Origin: JAYEIA01 sp964472505
GTDB lineage: Bacteria; Bacteroidota; Bacteroidia; Bacteroidales; JAADGE01
Direction of reading: 5' to 3'
Assembly (NCBI GenBank): GCA_964472505.1
Contig: CAYYQW010000031.1
Span: 1-39,763, forward strand
Length of the DNA: 39,763 nt
Shown piece after piece: positions 1 to 8,117 of the stretch (positions are counted from its first letter, which is position 1; each line of letters starts with the position of its first letter). The position numbers and the translations under genes are program-made. Under the pieces are notes generated by a model. That model was not told where the DNA came from and ran no database searches. It saw only the letters and a program-made list of their open reading frames with translations.

Positions 1-25
1 GAGTTATATGCCATAAGATTCCGAT

Positions 26-63
26 AAAAAAATGCGCCTCTCAAGTAAACCCTGAAAGGCGCA
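26..63 (-). terminator. Rho-independent terminator of the T9SS propeller gene
   Basis: A 7-bp stem TGCGCCT/AGGCGCA (33-39 with 57-63), extended by TCA/TGA after one unpaired base, is followed on the minus strand by a run of seven T (plus-strand A at 26-32). It lies 30 bp past the stop codon of the gene ending at 93. Confidence 0.85.
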
Positions 64-92
64 AAACTTATACGAAATTCAATTAATTTAGT

Positions 93-2657
93 TTATTTTA
101 GGATAATACGTTTAGAATACTTTCCGTTTCCGGTTAAAAATTCCAAGATGTATATTCCGGCATCATAAGCTGAAAGATCAACTTGACTGTCTCCTTTCCG
201 AATTTGTTTTTTTAAAATAAGTTTTCCTGAAATATCATTTACTCTAATGCTGACTGATTCATATTCGGAGTTTTGTATATTTACAATTCCGGAAGTGGGA
301 TTCGGAAATATCCGTAATGAACTTTCAACAGCAACACTTGGAGCATCGGATGTGAGCGGCACTAATTCGGTTTCCCATAATCCGCGTCCGTAAGTTGCGG
401 CTCTCAGCTTTGAATTTTCGGGAGCTGCATCGTCATAATAGATTTCGAGCTCTGCGATTTTAACATTAGGTAAACCGTCATTGTACAAAGTCCAGGGTTC
501 ATCATCCTGTTTAAAATACACGCCTAACTCTGTTCCGAGGTATAAGTGATCTGTTTTGTACTCCTGACGGTTATAAACAATTGAATTGGCGGGAATTTCG
601 GGCAAACCGTCCGAAATATTTGTCCATGTTGCGCCTCCGTCTGAAGATTCATAAACAGCATCGGCATTATATCCACCAAGTGTAAGCCATACGGTTTGCG
701 GATCGCGTTCTTTTACGGCGATATAAGTTATGTTTTCGGAAGGCAAGCCGGAAGATATGTTGATCCATGAGCCTCCGCCGTTTTCAGTTTTCCATATTTT
801 GGGAGGCTCGGCAGCGTATATTACAACCGGATTGGAAGGTGCTATAGCCAAAGAGCGAAATTTTTGATTACTGTTTATGTTGCTTAATTTTAGCCAACTG
901 TCGCCTTGGTCGGTTGTTCGCCAAATATCGGCATAACCGGCATATAAGGTATCGCTGTTATTCGGATGCATTATATAAGGTGTAACCCATGCGCCGTCCC
1001 CGGCATCCTCGGGCTGTATATTTTTCGAACTTGTCCAATGATTAAGTGTGCGTGATATCTGCCCGTAATAAACTGTGGCATATTGGATGGTGTTGTCGGT
1101 ATAATCAATAATACACTCCATACCGTCGCCGCCCTTGACATCGTACCATTTTGATTCGTAAAGTACTTTTGAGCCGTTATCCTGAAGACCGGTAATAACT
1201 TCGCTCGGAAGAGTTTGCGATACACCCAATCGATACATTTGACTAATTGTCATTCCGTTTGTTTTATCTGTCCAAGAACCCGAATTACCAAGGTTCTCAG
1301 AAAGGTATATACCGCCGTCATTGCATTCAAAAAGGTCGCCGTTTGCACGGAATTTCAGCATATGTTTATCAGCATGTACATCCTGAGCATTGTCGCCCCA
1401 CCAGTGATTAACAAGACTCCAGCTTTTGCCACCGTTTAAGGAGCTCCAGGTATTTACACCGCCCACAAGCAAAATGTCCGCATTCACAGGAGAAGCAGCG
1501 ATACTCAAGTCGTACCATGCTTGCCCGCCGGAATCATCGCCTACTGAAGACCATCCCAAGAGATTTTTGGTATTTCCGTCAAAAACCTGCTCAAAAGTTT
1601 CACCGCTGTCAATTGATTTATAAACTCCGTAAAGCCCGTTATTATTGGCTCCGACTAAAGCATAGACCACTGAAGAATCATTCGGAGAAACGGCCAATTC
1701 TGTGCGTCCGGCATTTAAAGAAAGTACTTCATTCCACGTTGCTCCTGCATCAGAGGATTGGTATATTTCACCGTCCTTGGTTGAGCCGTATAAAGTATGG
1801 AAATCACCGGGTTTGTATTCCATATCAATAAACGAAATATCGCTTAATTGATTAGTCCAAACGCTGCCGCCGTTTTCTGTTACGAACACACCGGCTGAAG
1901 TTGCTGCTATTATGCTTTGGTCATCATCGGGGTTTAATAAAAGACGTGTAACCATCCGGTTATCGGCTAAACTAAAACTCAGGTCGGTTGTTTGCCAAGT
2001 GCTGCCGCTGTCAGTCGATTTCAATACACCGACAGAACGGTTATCCCATGCATTTCTGTCGCCGGTGGCTATATATATGGTATTCGTTACGACATAATCG
2101 GAAGGAATTACAATATCACTAACCCCCAGAACGGCATTGCCGTCGGTTAAGCATTCCCACGAATTTCCGTTATCGCCGGTGTACCAAAGGCCTCCGGCCG
2201 GTGCGCCTATCCAGTATGTATTTACATCTTCGGGATGAAAACTAACGGCATTGATTCTTCCCACACCGGCATAACCGCCGCCCGATGAATTAGGCCCTAA
2301 CGATTGCCAGTTGGCAGTTTGGTTTTTAGTATTCGAATTATTCTTCAACCATGCTTTATATACCTCATAAGCACTATGCTCCGGAAACTTGCCGGTTTTG
2401 CTGTTTACTTGCGTTTCCATGTCCCATTCCCAACGTTTAAACTGCTTCCAACCGGAAGCTTTTCGAGACTGCCCGTTTTCGTCAATATATCTGCCTCTTT
2501 CCAAATTAAAAGGTTCCCAATAATCGTAAAAAGCCTTTTGATAATCAAAAAAGCTATAGTCTTCCGCCTTTTTTTGCGGTAGTTTTGTTGTCCACGGCTG
2601 TGAAAAAGCAGCCACTGAAATGAACAAAAACGCAAGAATAAAATTAAAAGTTTTCAT
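93..2657 (-). CDS. Secreted VPS10/BNR-type beta-propeller protein with T9SS type A sorting domain
   Basis: This is an exported cell-surface or secreted protein of 854 residues. Residues 1-19 form a signal peptide ending in AAFSQ. Residues about 115-760 carry many Asp-box/BNR-like repeats (S-x-D-x-G-x-T-W, for example STDSGSTW and SSDGGATW), the signature of the sortilin/VPS10-like propellers that automatic annotation often calls glycosyl hydrolase. The last 75 residues are a Por/type A C-terminal domain, starting at IFPNPTSG and ending in KRIILK, which directs export through the type IX secretion system. I see no catalytic residues that would fix an enzymatic activity, so substrate and role are unknown. 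The gene is monocistronic, with its own terminator downstream. The ATG at 2655-2657 is chosen because it gives a perfect signal peptide. Confidence 0.88.
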   Translation of the reverse strand: MKTFNFILAFLFISVAAFSQPWTTKLPQKKAEDYSFFDYQKAFYDYWEPFNLERGRYIDENGQSRKASGWKQFKRWEWDMETQVNSKTGKFPEHSAYEVYKAWLKNNSNTKNQTANWQSLGPNSSGGGYAGVGRINAVSFHPEDVNTYWIGAPAGGLWYTGDNGNSWECLTDGNAVLGVSDIVIPSDYVVTNTIYIATGDRNAWDNRSVGVLKSTDSGSTWQTTDLSFSLADNRMVTRLLLNPDDDQSIIAATSAGVFVTENGGSVWTNQLSDISFIDMEYKPGDFHTLYGSTKDGEIYQSSDAGATWNEVLSLNAGRTELAVSPNDSSVVYALVGANNNGLYGVYKSIDSGETFEQVFDGNTKNLLGWSSVGDDSGGQAWYDLSIAASPVNADILLVGGVNTWSSLNGGKSWSLVNHWWGDNAQDVHADKHMLKFRANGDLFECNDGGIYLSENLGNSGSWTDKTNGMTISQMYRLGVSQTLPSEVITGLQDNGSKVLYESKWYDVKGGDGMECIIDYTDNTIQYATVYYGQISRTLNHWTSSKNIQPEDAGDGAWVTPYIMHPNNSDTLYAGYADIWRTTDQGDSWLKLSNINSNQKFRSLAIAPSNPVVIYAAEPPKIWKTENGGGSWINISSGLPSENITYIAVKERDPQTVWLTLGGYNADAVYESSDGGATWTNISDGLPEIPANSIVYNRQEYKTDHLYLGTELGVYFKQDDEPWTLYNDGLPNVKIAELEIYYDDAAPENSKLRAATYGRGLWETELVPLTSDAPSVAVESSLRIFPNPTSGIVNIQNSEYESVSIRVNDISGKLILKKQIRKGDSQVDLSAYDAGIYILEFLTGNGKYSKRIILK

Positions 2658-2752
2658 GTGTGTAAATATTTATTGAATATGTATGCATGTGCAAATTATC
2701 GTTTCCGGGTAAAGTACAGACAGCTTATGTTTTTTATCAGAAGACAATTCTG

Positions 2753-2760
2753 CAAAATTA
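2753..2760 (-). promoter_or_regulatory. Candidate -7 element (TAATTTTG) for the T9SS propeller gene
   Basis: On the minus strand TAATTTTG fits the Bacteroidota -7 consensus TAnnTTTG about 95 bp upstream of the start codon. No convincing TTTG -33 box is present at the right distance, so this is tentative. Confidence 0.3.
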
Positions 2761-2942
2761 ATGTATAAAACTGAAAGGAAGCCGTTAATGCATTAATTAC
2801 CTGTGGTATTTGATGCTGTCAAAATAAGACTTAGCTCTTACAGACAAAGATGCACAGATTAAAAAAAACAATCAGATTTAAAGTGTTTATAAAACATATA
2901 CCTTTGCTTATGATAAATATCAGCATAAGGCTGAAAGAGAAT

Positions 2943-2973
2943 TTTCCATTTCAAATATTTAAAACTACTTTTG
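2943..2973 (+). promoter_or_regulatory. Candidate promoter of the transketolase subunit gene
   Basis: TTTC at 2943-2946, 19 bp, then TACTTTTG at 2966-2973 fits the Bacteroidota pattern TTTG-N19-TAnnTTTG with one mismatch. It would give a very short leader before the ATG at 2990. A second match to the -7 box alone, TACCTTTG at 2899-2906, could be an alternative. Confidence 0.5.
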
Positions 2974-2989
2974 CAAAAAAACATAAATT

Positions 2990-3838
2990 ATGGCAGATAT
3001 AAAAACTTTAAAAGATACAGCGGCACAAATCCGAAGAGATGTTTTACGCATGGTGCATGCTCCGGCATCGGGACATACAGGAGGCTCATTGGGCTGTGCG
3101 GATTTTTTTACACTGATGTATTTCGAGGTATTAGACCACAATGCGAAAAATTTTAGTGTTGAAGATAAAAACAATGAAGACCTGTTTTTCTTATCCAACG
3201 GGCATGTAGCCCCGGCATGGTACAGTGTATTGGCTCGTTCCGGTTATTTCCCTTTGGAAGAATTAAAAACCCTTCGTCAAATCAATTCACGCCTGCAGGG
3301 TCACCCCACTACGGAAGAAAAATTACCGGGCATACGCATTGCTTCCGGCTCACTTGGGCAAGGATTATCTGTAGCCTGCGGAGCAGCATTGGCAAAGAAG
3401 TTAAATAAAGACGACCGCTTTGTATATGTACTGATGGGCGACGGAGAATTGCAGGAAGGACAAATTTGGGAAGCAGCAGCTTTTGCTCCGGCTAAAAAGA
3501 TTAATAATCTGATTGCCTTCATTGATTATAACAAAAAACAAATTGACGGCCCTACCGATGAAGTCCTTCCCCTACTCGACTTGAGAAAAAAATGGGAAGC
3601 TTTCGGATGGCACGTATTGGAGACTGACGGTAACGACATAAAAGCCCTAAAAGAGACAATCAGTGAAGCCAAGAAACATGTGGAAAAAGAGAAACCCATC
3701 ATGATTTTAATGACCACCATAATGGGCAAAGGGGTGGACTTTATGGAAGACAAACACGGCTGGCACGGAAAAGCTCCCAATGATGAAGAACTGGAAAAAG
3801 CATTGGCGCAGATTCCGGAAACATTGGGTGATTATTGA
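2990..3838 (+). CDS. Transketolase, N-terminal (thiamine-diphosphate PP) subunit, partner not adjacent
   Basis: The 282 residues match only the N-terminal half of transketolase, the cytosolic pentose-phosphate enzyme that moves two-carbon ketol units; full-length enzymes have about 660 residues. Visible motifs are SGHTGGSLG (28-36), the thiamine-diphosphate/Mg motif starting GDGELQEG at 150-157 and closing with Asn181, and DKHGWHGKAP near the C-terminus, which matches the end of the PP domain. The protein ends cleanly, so it is the first half of a split transketolase and not a truncated one. In split systems the second half (Pyr plus C-terminal domain, about 310 residues) usually follows directly. 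Here the next plus-strand gene is an unrelated membrane protein, so the partner must lie outside this window. A heptad repeat begins 6 bp past the stop. Confidence 0.92.
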   Translation: MADIKTLKDTAAQIRRDVLRMVHAPASGHTGGSLGCADFFTLMYFEVLDHNAKNFSVEDKNNEDLFFLSNGHVAPAWYSVLARSGYFPLEELKTLRQINSRLQGHPTTEEKLPGIRIASGSLGQGLSVACGAALAKKLNKDDRFVYVLMGDGELQEGQIWEAAAFAPAKKINNLIAFIDYNKKQIDGPTDEVLPLLDLRKKWEAFGWHVLETDGNDIKALKETISEAKKHVEKEKPIMILMTTIMGKGVDFMEDKHGWHGKAPNDEELEKALAQIPETLGDY

Positions 3839-3843
3839 TTACA

Positions 3844-3881
3844 GATGTAAGATGTAAGATATAAGATGTAAGATATAAGAT
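3844..3881 (+). repeat. Heptad tandem repeat (GATRTAA)5.4
   Basis: Five full 7-bp units, GATGTAA twice, GATATAA, GATGTAA, GATATAA, and a partial sixth, directly after the transketolase stop codon. A degenerate inverted version of the same heptad lies at 32302-32369. Confidence 0.9.
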
Positions 3882-3956
3882 TTTAGGCAAAAGCGTACTT
3901 TCATCTTGAGCGGTTGATTATCAATAGTAAATTAGACAGCTTTGTAATTTGTCAAC

Positions 3957-4637
3957 ATGAAACAAAAGGATTTTTTAGTGATAGCGGGAGCAATTCTAAT
4001 ATTTGCTCCCTTTTTTATATTTGAAGAAGTTTACGGCGGTTTTGAATATTTTACGAAAAACTATGCGCTGATTGCGGCTTTTGTGAAATTTGCAATTTTA
4101 GCTACTTTCGGGGAGAGTATTGCTTTGCGCATTCGGGAAGGTGTGTATAACAGAAAAGGCTTTGGCCTGTTGCCGCGCGCCATAGTCTGGGGCTTTCTGG
4201 GAATTACCATTCAGGCGGCTTTTGTAATATTCTCATCCGGTACACCGAGTTTTCTGAAATCGCTTGGAGCAGAATCATCCGACACCGAGTTCAATGCCGC
4301 CGGCATTCTCACGGCATTTGCCATAAGCACTGCCATGAATCTGATATATGCCCCCATAATGATGACTCTGCACAAAATAACCGATACACACATTATTCGC
4401 CATAAAGGAAACATTTCCGCTTTGACCAAACGGATTGATTTTGCAAATATTCTAAAAAATATTGATTGGCAAACGCATTGGCATTTTGTGCTCAAAAAAA
4501 CCATACCGTTTTTTTGGATTCCGGCGCACACCATTACTTTCCTGTTGCCAACTGAATTTAGAGTACTCTTTGCGGCAGTTTTGGGCATTGTTTTGGGTTT
4601 AATTTTGGCTTTTGCAGCCGGACAAAAGCTTCGGTAA
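3957..4637 (+). CDS. Small integral membrane protein, possibly distantly Mpv17/PMP22-like
   Basis: A 226-residue protein with about four to five hydrophobic segments: 6-22, 38-52, 74-93, 117-138 and a C-terminal pair around 180-222. I do not recognise it with certainty. The last third has a charged W-x-x-HW stretch, then FFWIPAHTITFLLPTEFRVLFA. This resembles in spacing the W-P-x-x-Q-x-x-N-F-x-x-V-P-x-x-x-R-x-x-x-x segment of Mpv17/PMP22 membrane proteins, and the earlier LIYAPIMMTLHKITD stretch could match their G-P-x-x-H-x-W-Y region. This is pattern resemblance only. The gene stands alone between a heptad repeat and a REP-like hairpin region. No enzymatic motif is visible. Confidence 0.7.
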   Translation: MKQKDFLVIAGAILIFAPFFIFEEVYGGFEYFTKNYALIAAFVKFAILATFGESIALRIREGVYNRKGFGLLPRAIVWGFLGITIQAAFVIFSSGTPSFLKSLGAESSDTEFNAAGILTAFAISTAMNLIYAPIMMTLHKITDTHIIRHKGNISALTKRIDFANILKNIDWQTHWHFVLKKTIPFFWIPAHTITFLLPTEFRVLFAAVLGIVLGLILAFAAGQKLR

Positions 4638-4940
4638 AACATTTTCTTAACACGAAGAGAAGCATCATTTTTTTGCTATAAAAAAATAAAGCATGGGCGG
4701 TTACATTAGTTCGGGCGTTGCCCAATGCTGATATATTACGCTCTTTCAGCGCTTGCTTTAACATCGTAAAATAGAAATAACGGTATATAATTCAACAATC
4801 AGTAAAGGAATCTGTTTTCTCAAAAAAATCTTTGTATCTTGCAATTTGTTCAATATTATCTTCCTGTGAAATGACAGGCTTACTAAATATTCATAGCCTT
4901 CAAAATAGAAACAGAGTATTTTAAAAGTAAAAAAGCAAGT
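4638..4940. other. Intergenic region, 303 bp, with a REP-like element
   Basis: The only structure I see is the double hairpin at 4690-4751, listed separately. The remaining AT-rich part presumably holds the promoter of the VWA gene. Partial -7 matches occur (TATCTTGC at 4835, AATCTTTG at 4827) but none has a good -33 box. Confidence 0.4.
4690..4751. repeat. REP-like double hairpin
   Basis: Two adjacent imperfect palindromes. The first pairs AGCATGGGC (4690-4698) with GCCCAATGCT (4720-4729), with one bulged base. The second pairs CGCT (4739-4742) with AGCG (4748-4751) around CTTTC. The second stem ends in no T-run, which argues against a simple terminator. The layout resembles dispersed intergenic palindromic elements of Bacteroidota, but with one copy in the window dispersal cannot be shown. 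Confidence 0.45.
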
Positions 4941-6323
4941 ATGACAAAAAAGTATCTTCTCGCATTGCTTCTGACAAGCGTTCTTCTAAATCCCTTTGAA
5001 GAGCTGAATGCTCAAAAAGCAAGAACATCGGTAACAACACGCATACTGTTTATTTTTGACGCATCAAACAGTATGACGGGGAGTTTGGACGGCAAAACAA
5101 GTAAAATTCAAACCGCTCGTAATATGCTTTCTCACTTGGTGGACAGTTTGGATCGTTTTGAAAATATCGAAATGGCTTTGCGCATCTACGGACATCAGAG
5201 CCCGGTGCCGCCGCAGGATTGCAGCGACACACGATTAGAAGTGCCGTTTGGAAAATCTAACGGCAAACGCATTATACAGAAAATAGAGAATACCGAGCCT
5301 AAAGGAACCACACCCATTGCACGCTCTCTGGAAGAAGCCGGTGAAGATTTTCCGGATTGCAACAATTGTCGCAACATCATCATACTAATTACCGACGGCA
5401 TTGAGGCCTGCGACGGCGATCCCTGCGCAATTGCTCTGAGCTTATACAACAAAGGCATTGCTCTGAAGCCTTTTGTAATAGGCATTGGTTTGGATGTGAA
5501 ATTTAAAGAAGCTTTTGAATGCATGGGCGATTTTTATAATACAACCAAAGAAGATGATTTCAGAAAAATAACCCACGAAATAATAAGAAAAACCGTAAGC
5601 GGAACGACTGTTCAAATAAGCCTTTTAGACAAGCATAAACAGCCTCGGGAAACCGATGTGGGCATTACAATATATGATTCGAAAACGAAAGAAATTGTAA
5701 AAAACTTTGTACATACTCTGAATATTTTCGGAAACCCGGACACGCTTGCACTTGCTCCCGACAGAACTTACGATATCAGCGTACATACCATTCCGGAAGT
5801 GATTTTGAAAAAGGCTGAAATTACGACCGGTATTCACAATGATATTCGCATAAGCAGCCCGCAAGGAAGCCTGAATGTTATCCAAAACGACGGTTTGGAA
5901 CATCAAGGACTAAAATACATTGTACGCAAACACGGTGAAAGCCAAACATTGCATGTGGCTGAAATGTTTGAACCGGAAAACTATATTATCGGGGAATATG
6001 ATTTGGAAATATTAACCCTGCCGCCCATTGAGAAAAAACGTGTGGAAATAAAGCAAAACCAAAACAGTTTAATACGAATTGAACGGCCCGGAATGGCCAA
6101 TATTTTCTTTCCGGCAAAAGGCTATGCGGGTTTATATCTAATTTCCAACAATAAAGTGAGTTTGGTTAAACGCCTGAATATGAAAAATCGTGCAAATCTG
6201 AGGCTACAACCCGGAAGATACATGATAGTATTTCGGCCGCAAAAAGCATATTCAGTTATTTCGTCCGTGGAACGACAATTTATCATTCGCCCCGGACAAT
6301 CGATTAATGTGAATCTGCGCTAA
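4941..6323 (+). CDS. Secreted von Willebrand factor A domain protein
   Basis: A 460-residue exported protein. Residues 1-24 are a signal peptide ending in LNAQ. Residues about 33-215 are a VWA domain with a complete MIDAS metal site: D40-x-S42-x-S44 (DASNS), a Thr in the KGTTP turn near 123, and D152 in ITDG. It should therefore bind Mg or Mn and a protein ligand. Several cysteine pairs (PQDCSD, FPDCNNC, EACDGDPC) suggest disulfides outside the cytoplasm. Residues 220-460 are a beta-rich C-terminal part I cannot assign; it may contain two small beta-sandwich domains. There is no T9SS sorting domain or lipobox. The gene converges on the LemA operon with only 11 bp between stop codons. Function beyond ligand binding is unknown. 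Confidence 0.85.
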   Translation: MTKKYLLALLLTSVLLNPFEELNAQKARTSVTTRILFIFDASNSMTGSLDGKTSKIQTARNMLSHLVDSLDRFENIEMALRIYGHQSPVPPQDCSDTRLEVPFGKSNGKRIIQKIENTEPKGTTPIARSLEEAGEDFPDCNNCRNIIILITDGIEACDGDPCAIALSLYNKGIALKPFVIGIGLDVKFKEAFECMGDFYNTTKEDDFRKITHEIIRKTVSGTTVQISLLDKHKQPRETDVGITIYDSKTKEIVKNFVHTLNIFGNPDTLALAPDRTYDISVHTIPEVILKKAEITTGIHNDIRISSPQGSLNVIQNDGLEHQGLKYIVRKHGESQTLHVAEMFEPENYIIGEYDLEILTLPPIEKKRVEIKQNQNSLIRIERPGMANIFFPAKGYAGLYLISNNKVSLVKRLNMKNRANLRLQPGRYMIVFRPQKAYSVISSVERQFIIRPGQSINVNLR

Positions 6324-6334
6324 TTTACGGAGCT

Positions 6335-7351
6335 CTACAAATCAATTTCAGGAACTTCCTGAGCAGATTTATCGGCTTTAAAATAGCCTTTCTCTTCAAA
6401 GCCAAACAATGATTGAGGGAATTTCTTAATATATGAATTATAATCTCTGACTTCCTGATTATATCGTCGGCGTTCTACCGAAATACGGTTTTCGCTGCCT
6501 TCAATTTGAGCCTGTAAATCTCTGAAATTTTGCAAGGATTTAAGCTCCGGATAATTTTCGCTTACGGCCAACAAACGTGAAAGAGCTCCCCCTAATTCAC
6601 TTTGTTTTTCGGCGAAAGCATCGATTTGTTCCTGCGATAAATTTCCGGCTTGTACATTTACGGAGCCTACTTTGGATCGGGCTTCGGTTACTTCTGTTAT
6701 AAGATCTTTTTCAAAATCAGATGCCGCTTTAACGGTTTTCACCAATGCGGGGATTAAATCGGCACGGCGTTGATAGACATTCTCAACCTGCGCCCATTTT
6801 TCTTTTACATGTTCTTCTTTTGAAACCACTTTATTTTTTACCGAAATCCATGAAAAAAGGAAAATCAAGACAAGTACGCCCACAACGAGAAACGAAGCAA
6901 GCAGCAGCTTTTTTCGTTGCTTGTTCGATACGCTTCGGTGTTTATCAATTTGGCTCAGCAAACTGTAGGCTTCTTGGTTTTGAGCGCCCGCTTTGATGGC
7001 TGACTGCGCATAAGTTTTTGCCAAACCGTAATCTGATACCGAACCGCCGGAATCGGCTCGGCCTTTGTAGGCCAATGCCAAATAGACCAGCAAATCGGCA
7101 TCAAAAGGATTTAAAGCTTTGGCTGATTCAAGAACATCTACAGCATCCGAATAATTTTTGTGTGCAATGTGCTGCATGCCTGCACGCTTCTGCCTTTTAT
7201 AGCTTTCGCGCGATTCCTGCCAATCACTTTCCGACATACCGGTTTCCAAAGCTATTTCTTTTAATTCCGACTCGGAGTACGATCGTCTTTTTTGTTCAAA
7301 GCTCAAATCGTACATCTTTTGTACAAACTGCTCTAAGTTTTTGTTATCCAT
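6335..7351 (-). CDS. LemA-family membrane protein with N-terminal extension
   Basis: 338 residues, against about 190 for a typical LemA. Residues 149-169 are a single membrane span. Residues 173-330 are a LemA domain with its hallmark features: VKEKWAQVENVYQRRADLIPALVKTVK, ENYPELKS, and a coiled-coil end with RRRYNQEVRDYNSYIKKFP. LemA domains are helical and face outside the cytoplasm. The N-terminal 140 residues are soluble and helical: residues 1-50 resemble a small conserved helical domain, and 60-140 look TPR-like (DAVDVLESAKALNPFDADLLVYLALAYKG). This extension is unusual. It is the last gene of an operon with two TPM-domain genes (52 bp after the preceding stop), a pairing often seen for LemA and YgcG-like proteins. 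The precise biochemical role of LemA is not established. Confidence 0.88.
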   Translation of the reverse strand: MDNKNLEQFVQKMYDLSFEQKRRSYSESELKEIALETGMSESDWQESRESYKRQKRAGMQHIAHKNYSDAVDVLESAKALNPFDADLLVYLALAYKGRADSGGSVSDYGLAKTYAQSAIKAGAQNQEAYSLLSQIDKHRSVSNKQRKKLLLASFLVVGVLVLIFLFSWISVKNKVVSKEEHVKEKWAQVENVYQRRADLIPALVKTVKAASDFEKDLITEVTEARSKVGSVNVQAGNLSQEQIDAFAEKQSELGGALSRLLAVSENYPELKSLQNFRDLQAQIEGSENRISVERRRYNQEVRDYNSYIKKFPQSLFGFEEKGYFKADKSAQEVPEIDL

Positions 7352-7403
7352 ATTCTAAAAATAAAATATTCTCAATCAAACCACCGACACTCATGGTTCT
7401 GCA

Positions 7404-8072
7404 CTATTTTTCTTCCTGAAAGGTATCGGTACGCAAATCATTGCTAAGTTCATCGGAATCATCGGGCTTACGATCAAAACCGGCTTCTTTAAGCAAACGT
7501 CCGCATTCTTCAACAGCTTTTGCTAAAGCTTCGGGCGTTTGTTTTTTCTTAATTCCGAGAATTAAATCATCTACAATACTCTGCCAATAATCAGGCTCGG
7601 TTTTATCCGTAATACCGCTGTCAGCTATCAATTCTACCCGATGTTCAAAAGCGCTGATAAAAATTAAAACACCGGTTCGGTCGCGCGTATTGAAAACCTC
7701 TTCTTCAACAAAAGCCTGCAAAGCCCTGCGATTAACCATATTATCCATTTTTCTCGGATTGGTCATCATACGCTTTAAAGGTTTAATGAAAGCGACCGGC
7801 AGATATACCAAAGCCATAAATCCTATAATGAGAATACTGAAGTTTAAGGTATCGAATTTAAAAGGCAAAAGCCACAGTAAAGACAAAACATTTAAAATGA
7901 TAACGATAAATATTGCTGCGGAGATAGCTGCATACACAGGTGTTTCATTGTAATGATCGCTGCGATCAACAATGTAAGGTACAAGCTCTCCGGACGTATT
8001 GCTTTCGGCCTGATTTACCGCATCTGCAATACGTCGTTTTTCGTCTGCCGTAAATGAGAATAGTTTTGACAT
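7404..8072 (-). CDS. TPM-domain membrane protein (cytosolic-start type)
   Basis: 222 residues without a signal peptide. The TPM (TLP18.3/Psb32/MOLO-1) fold appears split. Residues 8-36 (FTADEKRRIADAVNQAE...SGELVPYIV) form the first strand and helix. Two membrane spans follow at about 46-70 and 78-97. Residues 115-185 then supply the rest (RTGVLIFISAFEHRVELIADSGI...YWQSIVDDL). It is the middle gene of the minus-strand TPM-TPM-LemA operon, 45 bp after the upstream gene's stop. The TPM domain is a phosphatase-like fold tied to membrane-protein maintenance in chloroplasts and animals; its bacterial function is not known. The acidic C-terminal tail is variable. Confidence 0.82.
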   Translation of the reverse strand: MSKLFSFTADEKRRIADAVNQAESNTSGELVPYIVDRSDHYNETPVYAAISAAIFIVIILNVLSLLWLLPFKFDTLNFSILIIGFMALVYLPVAFIKPLKRMMTNPRKMDNMVNRRALQAFVEEEVFNTRDRTGVLIFISAFEHRVELIADSGITDKTEPDYWQSIVDDLILGIKKKQTPEALAKAVEECGRLLKEAGFDRKPDDSDELSNDLRTDTFQEEK

Positions 8073-8117
8073 GATATTAAAATTATGTTTATAAAATTTT
8101 CTATATTAAAAACAATA

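Larger units (their letters stand above)
2658..2989. other. Divergent intergenic region, 332 bp
   Basis: AT-rich spacer between two divergently transcribed genes. Apart from candidate promoter elements for each side (2753-2760 on minus; 2966-2973 and 2899-2906 on plus) I see no gene, tRNA or long repeat in it. Confidence 0.5.

Noticed and set aside
3844..3881. CRISPR array from the short repeats
   Set aside because: Units are 7 bp, directly abutting and without spacers.
4558..4764. 68-codon minus-strand frame at the end of the membrane protein gene
   Set aside because: Overlaps the 3' end of a real gene and runs through the REP-like hairpin; no motif.
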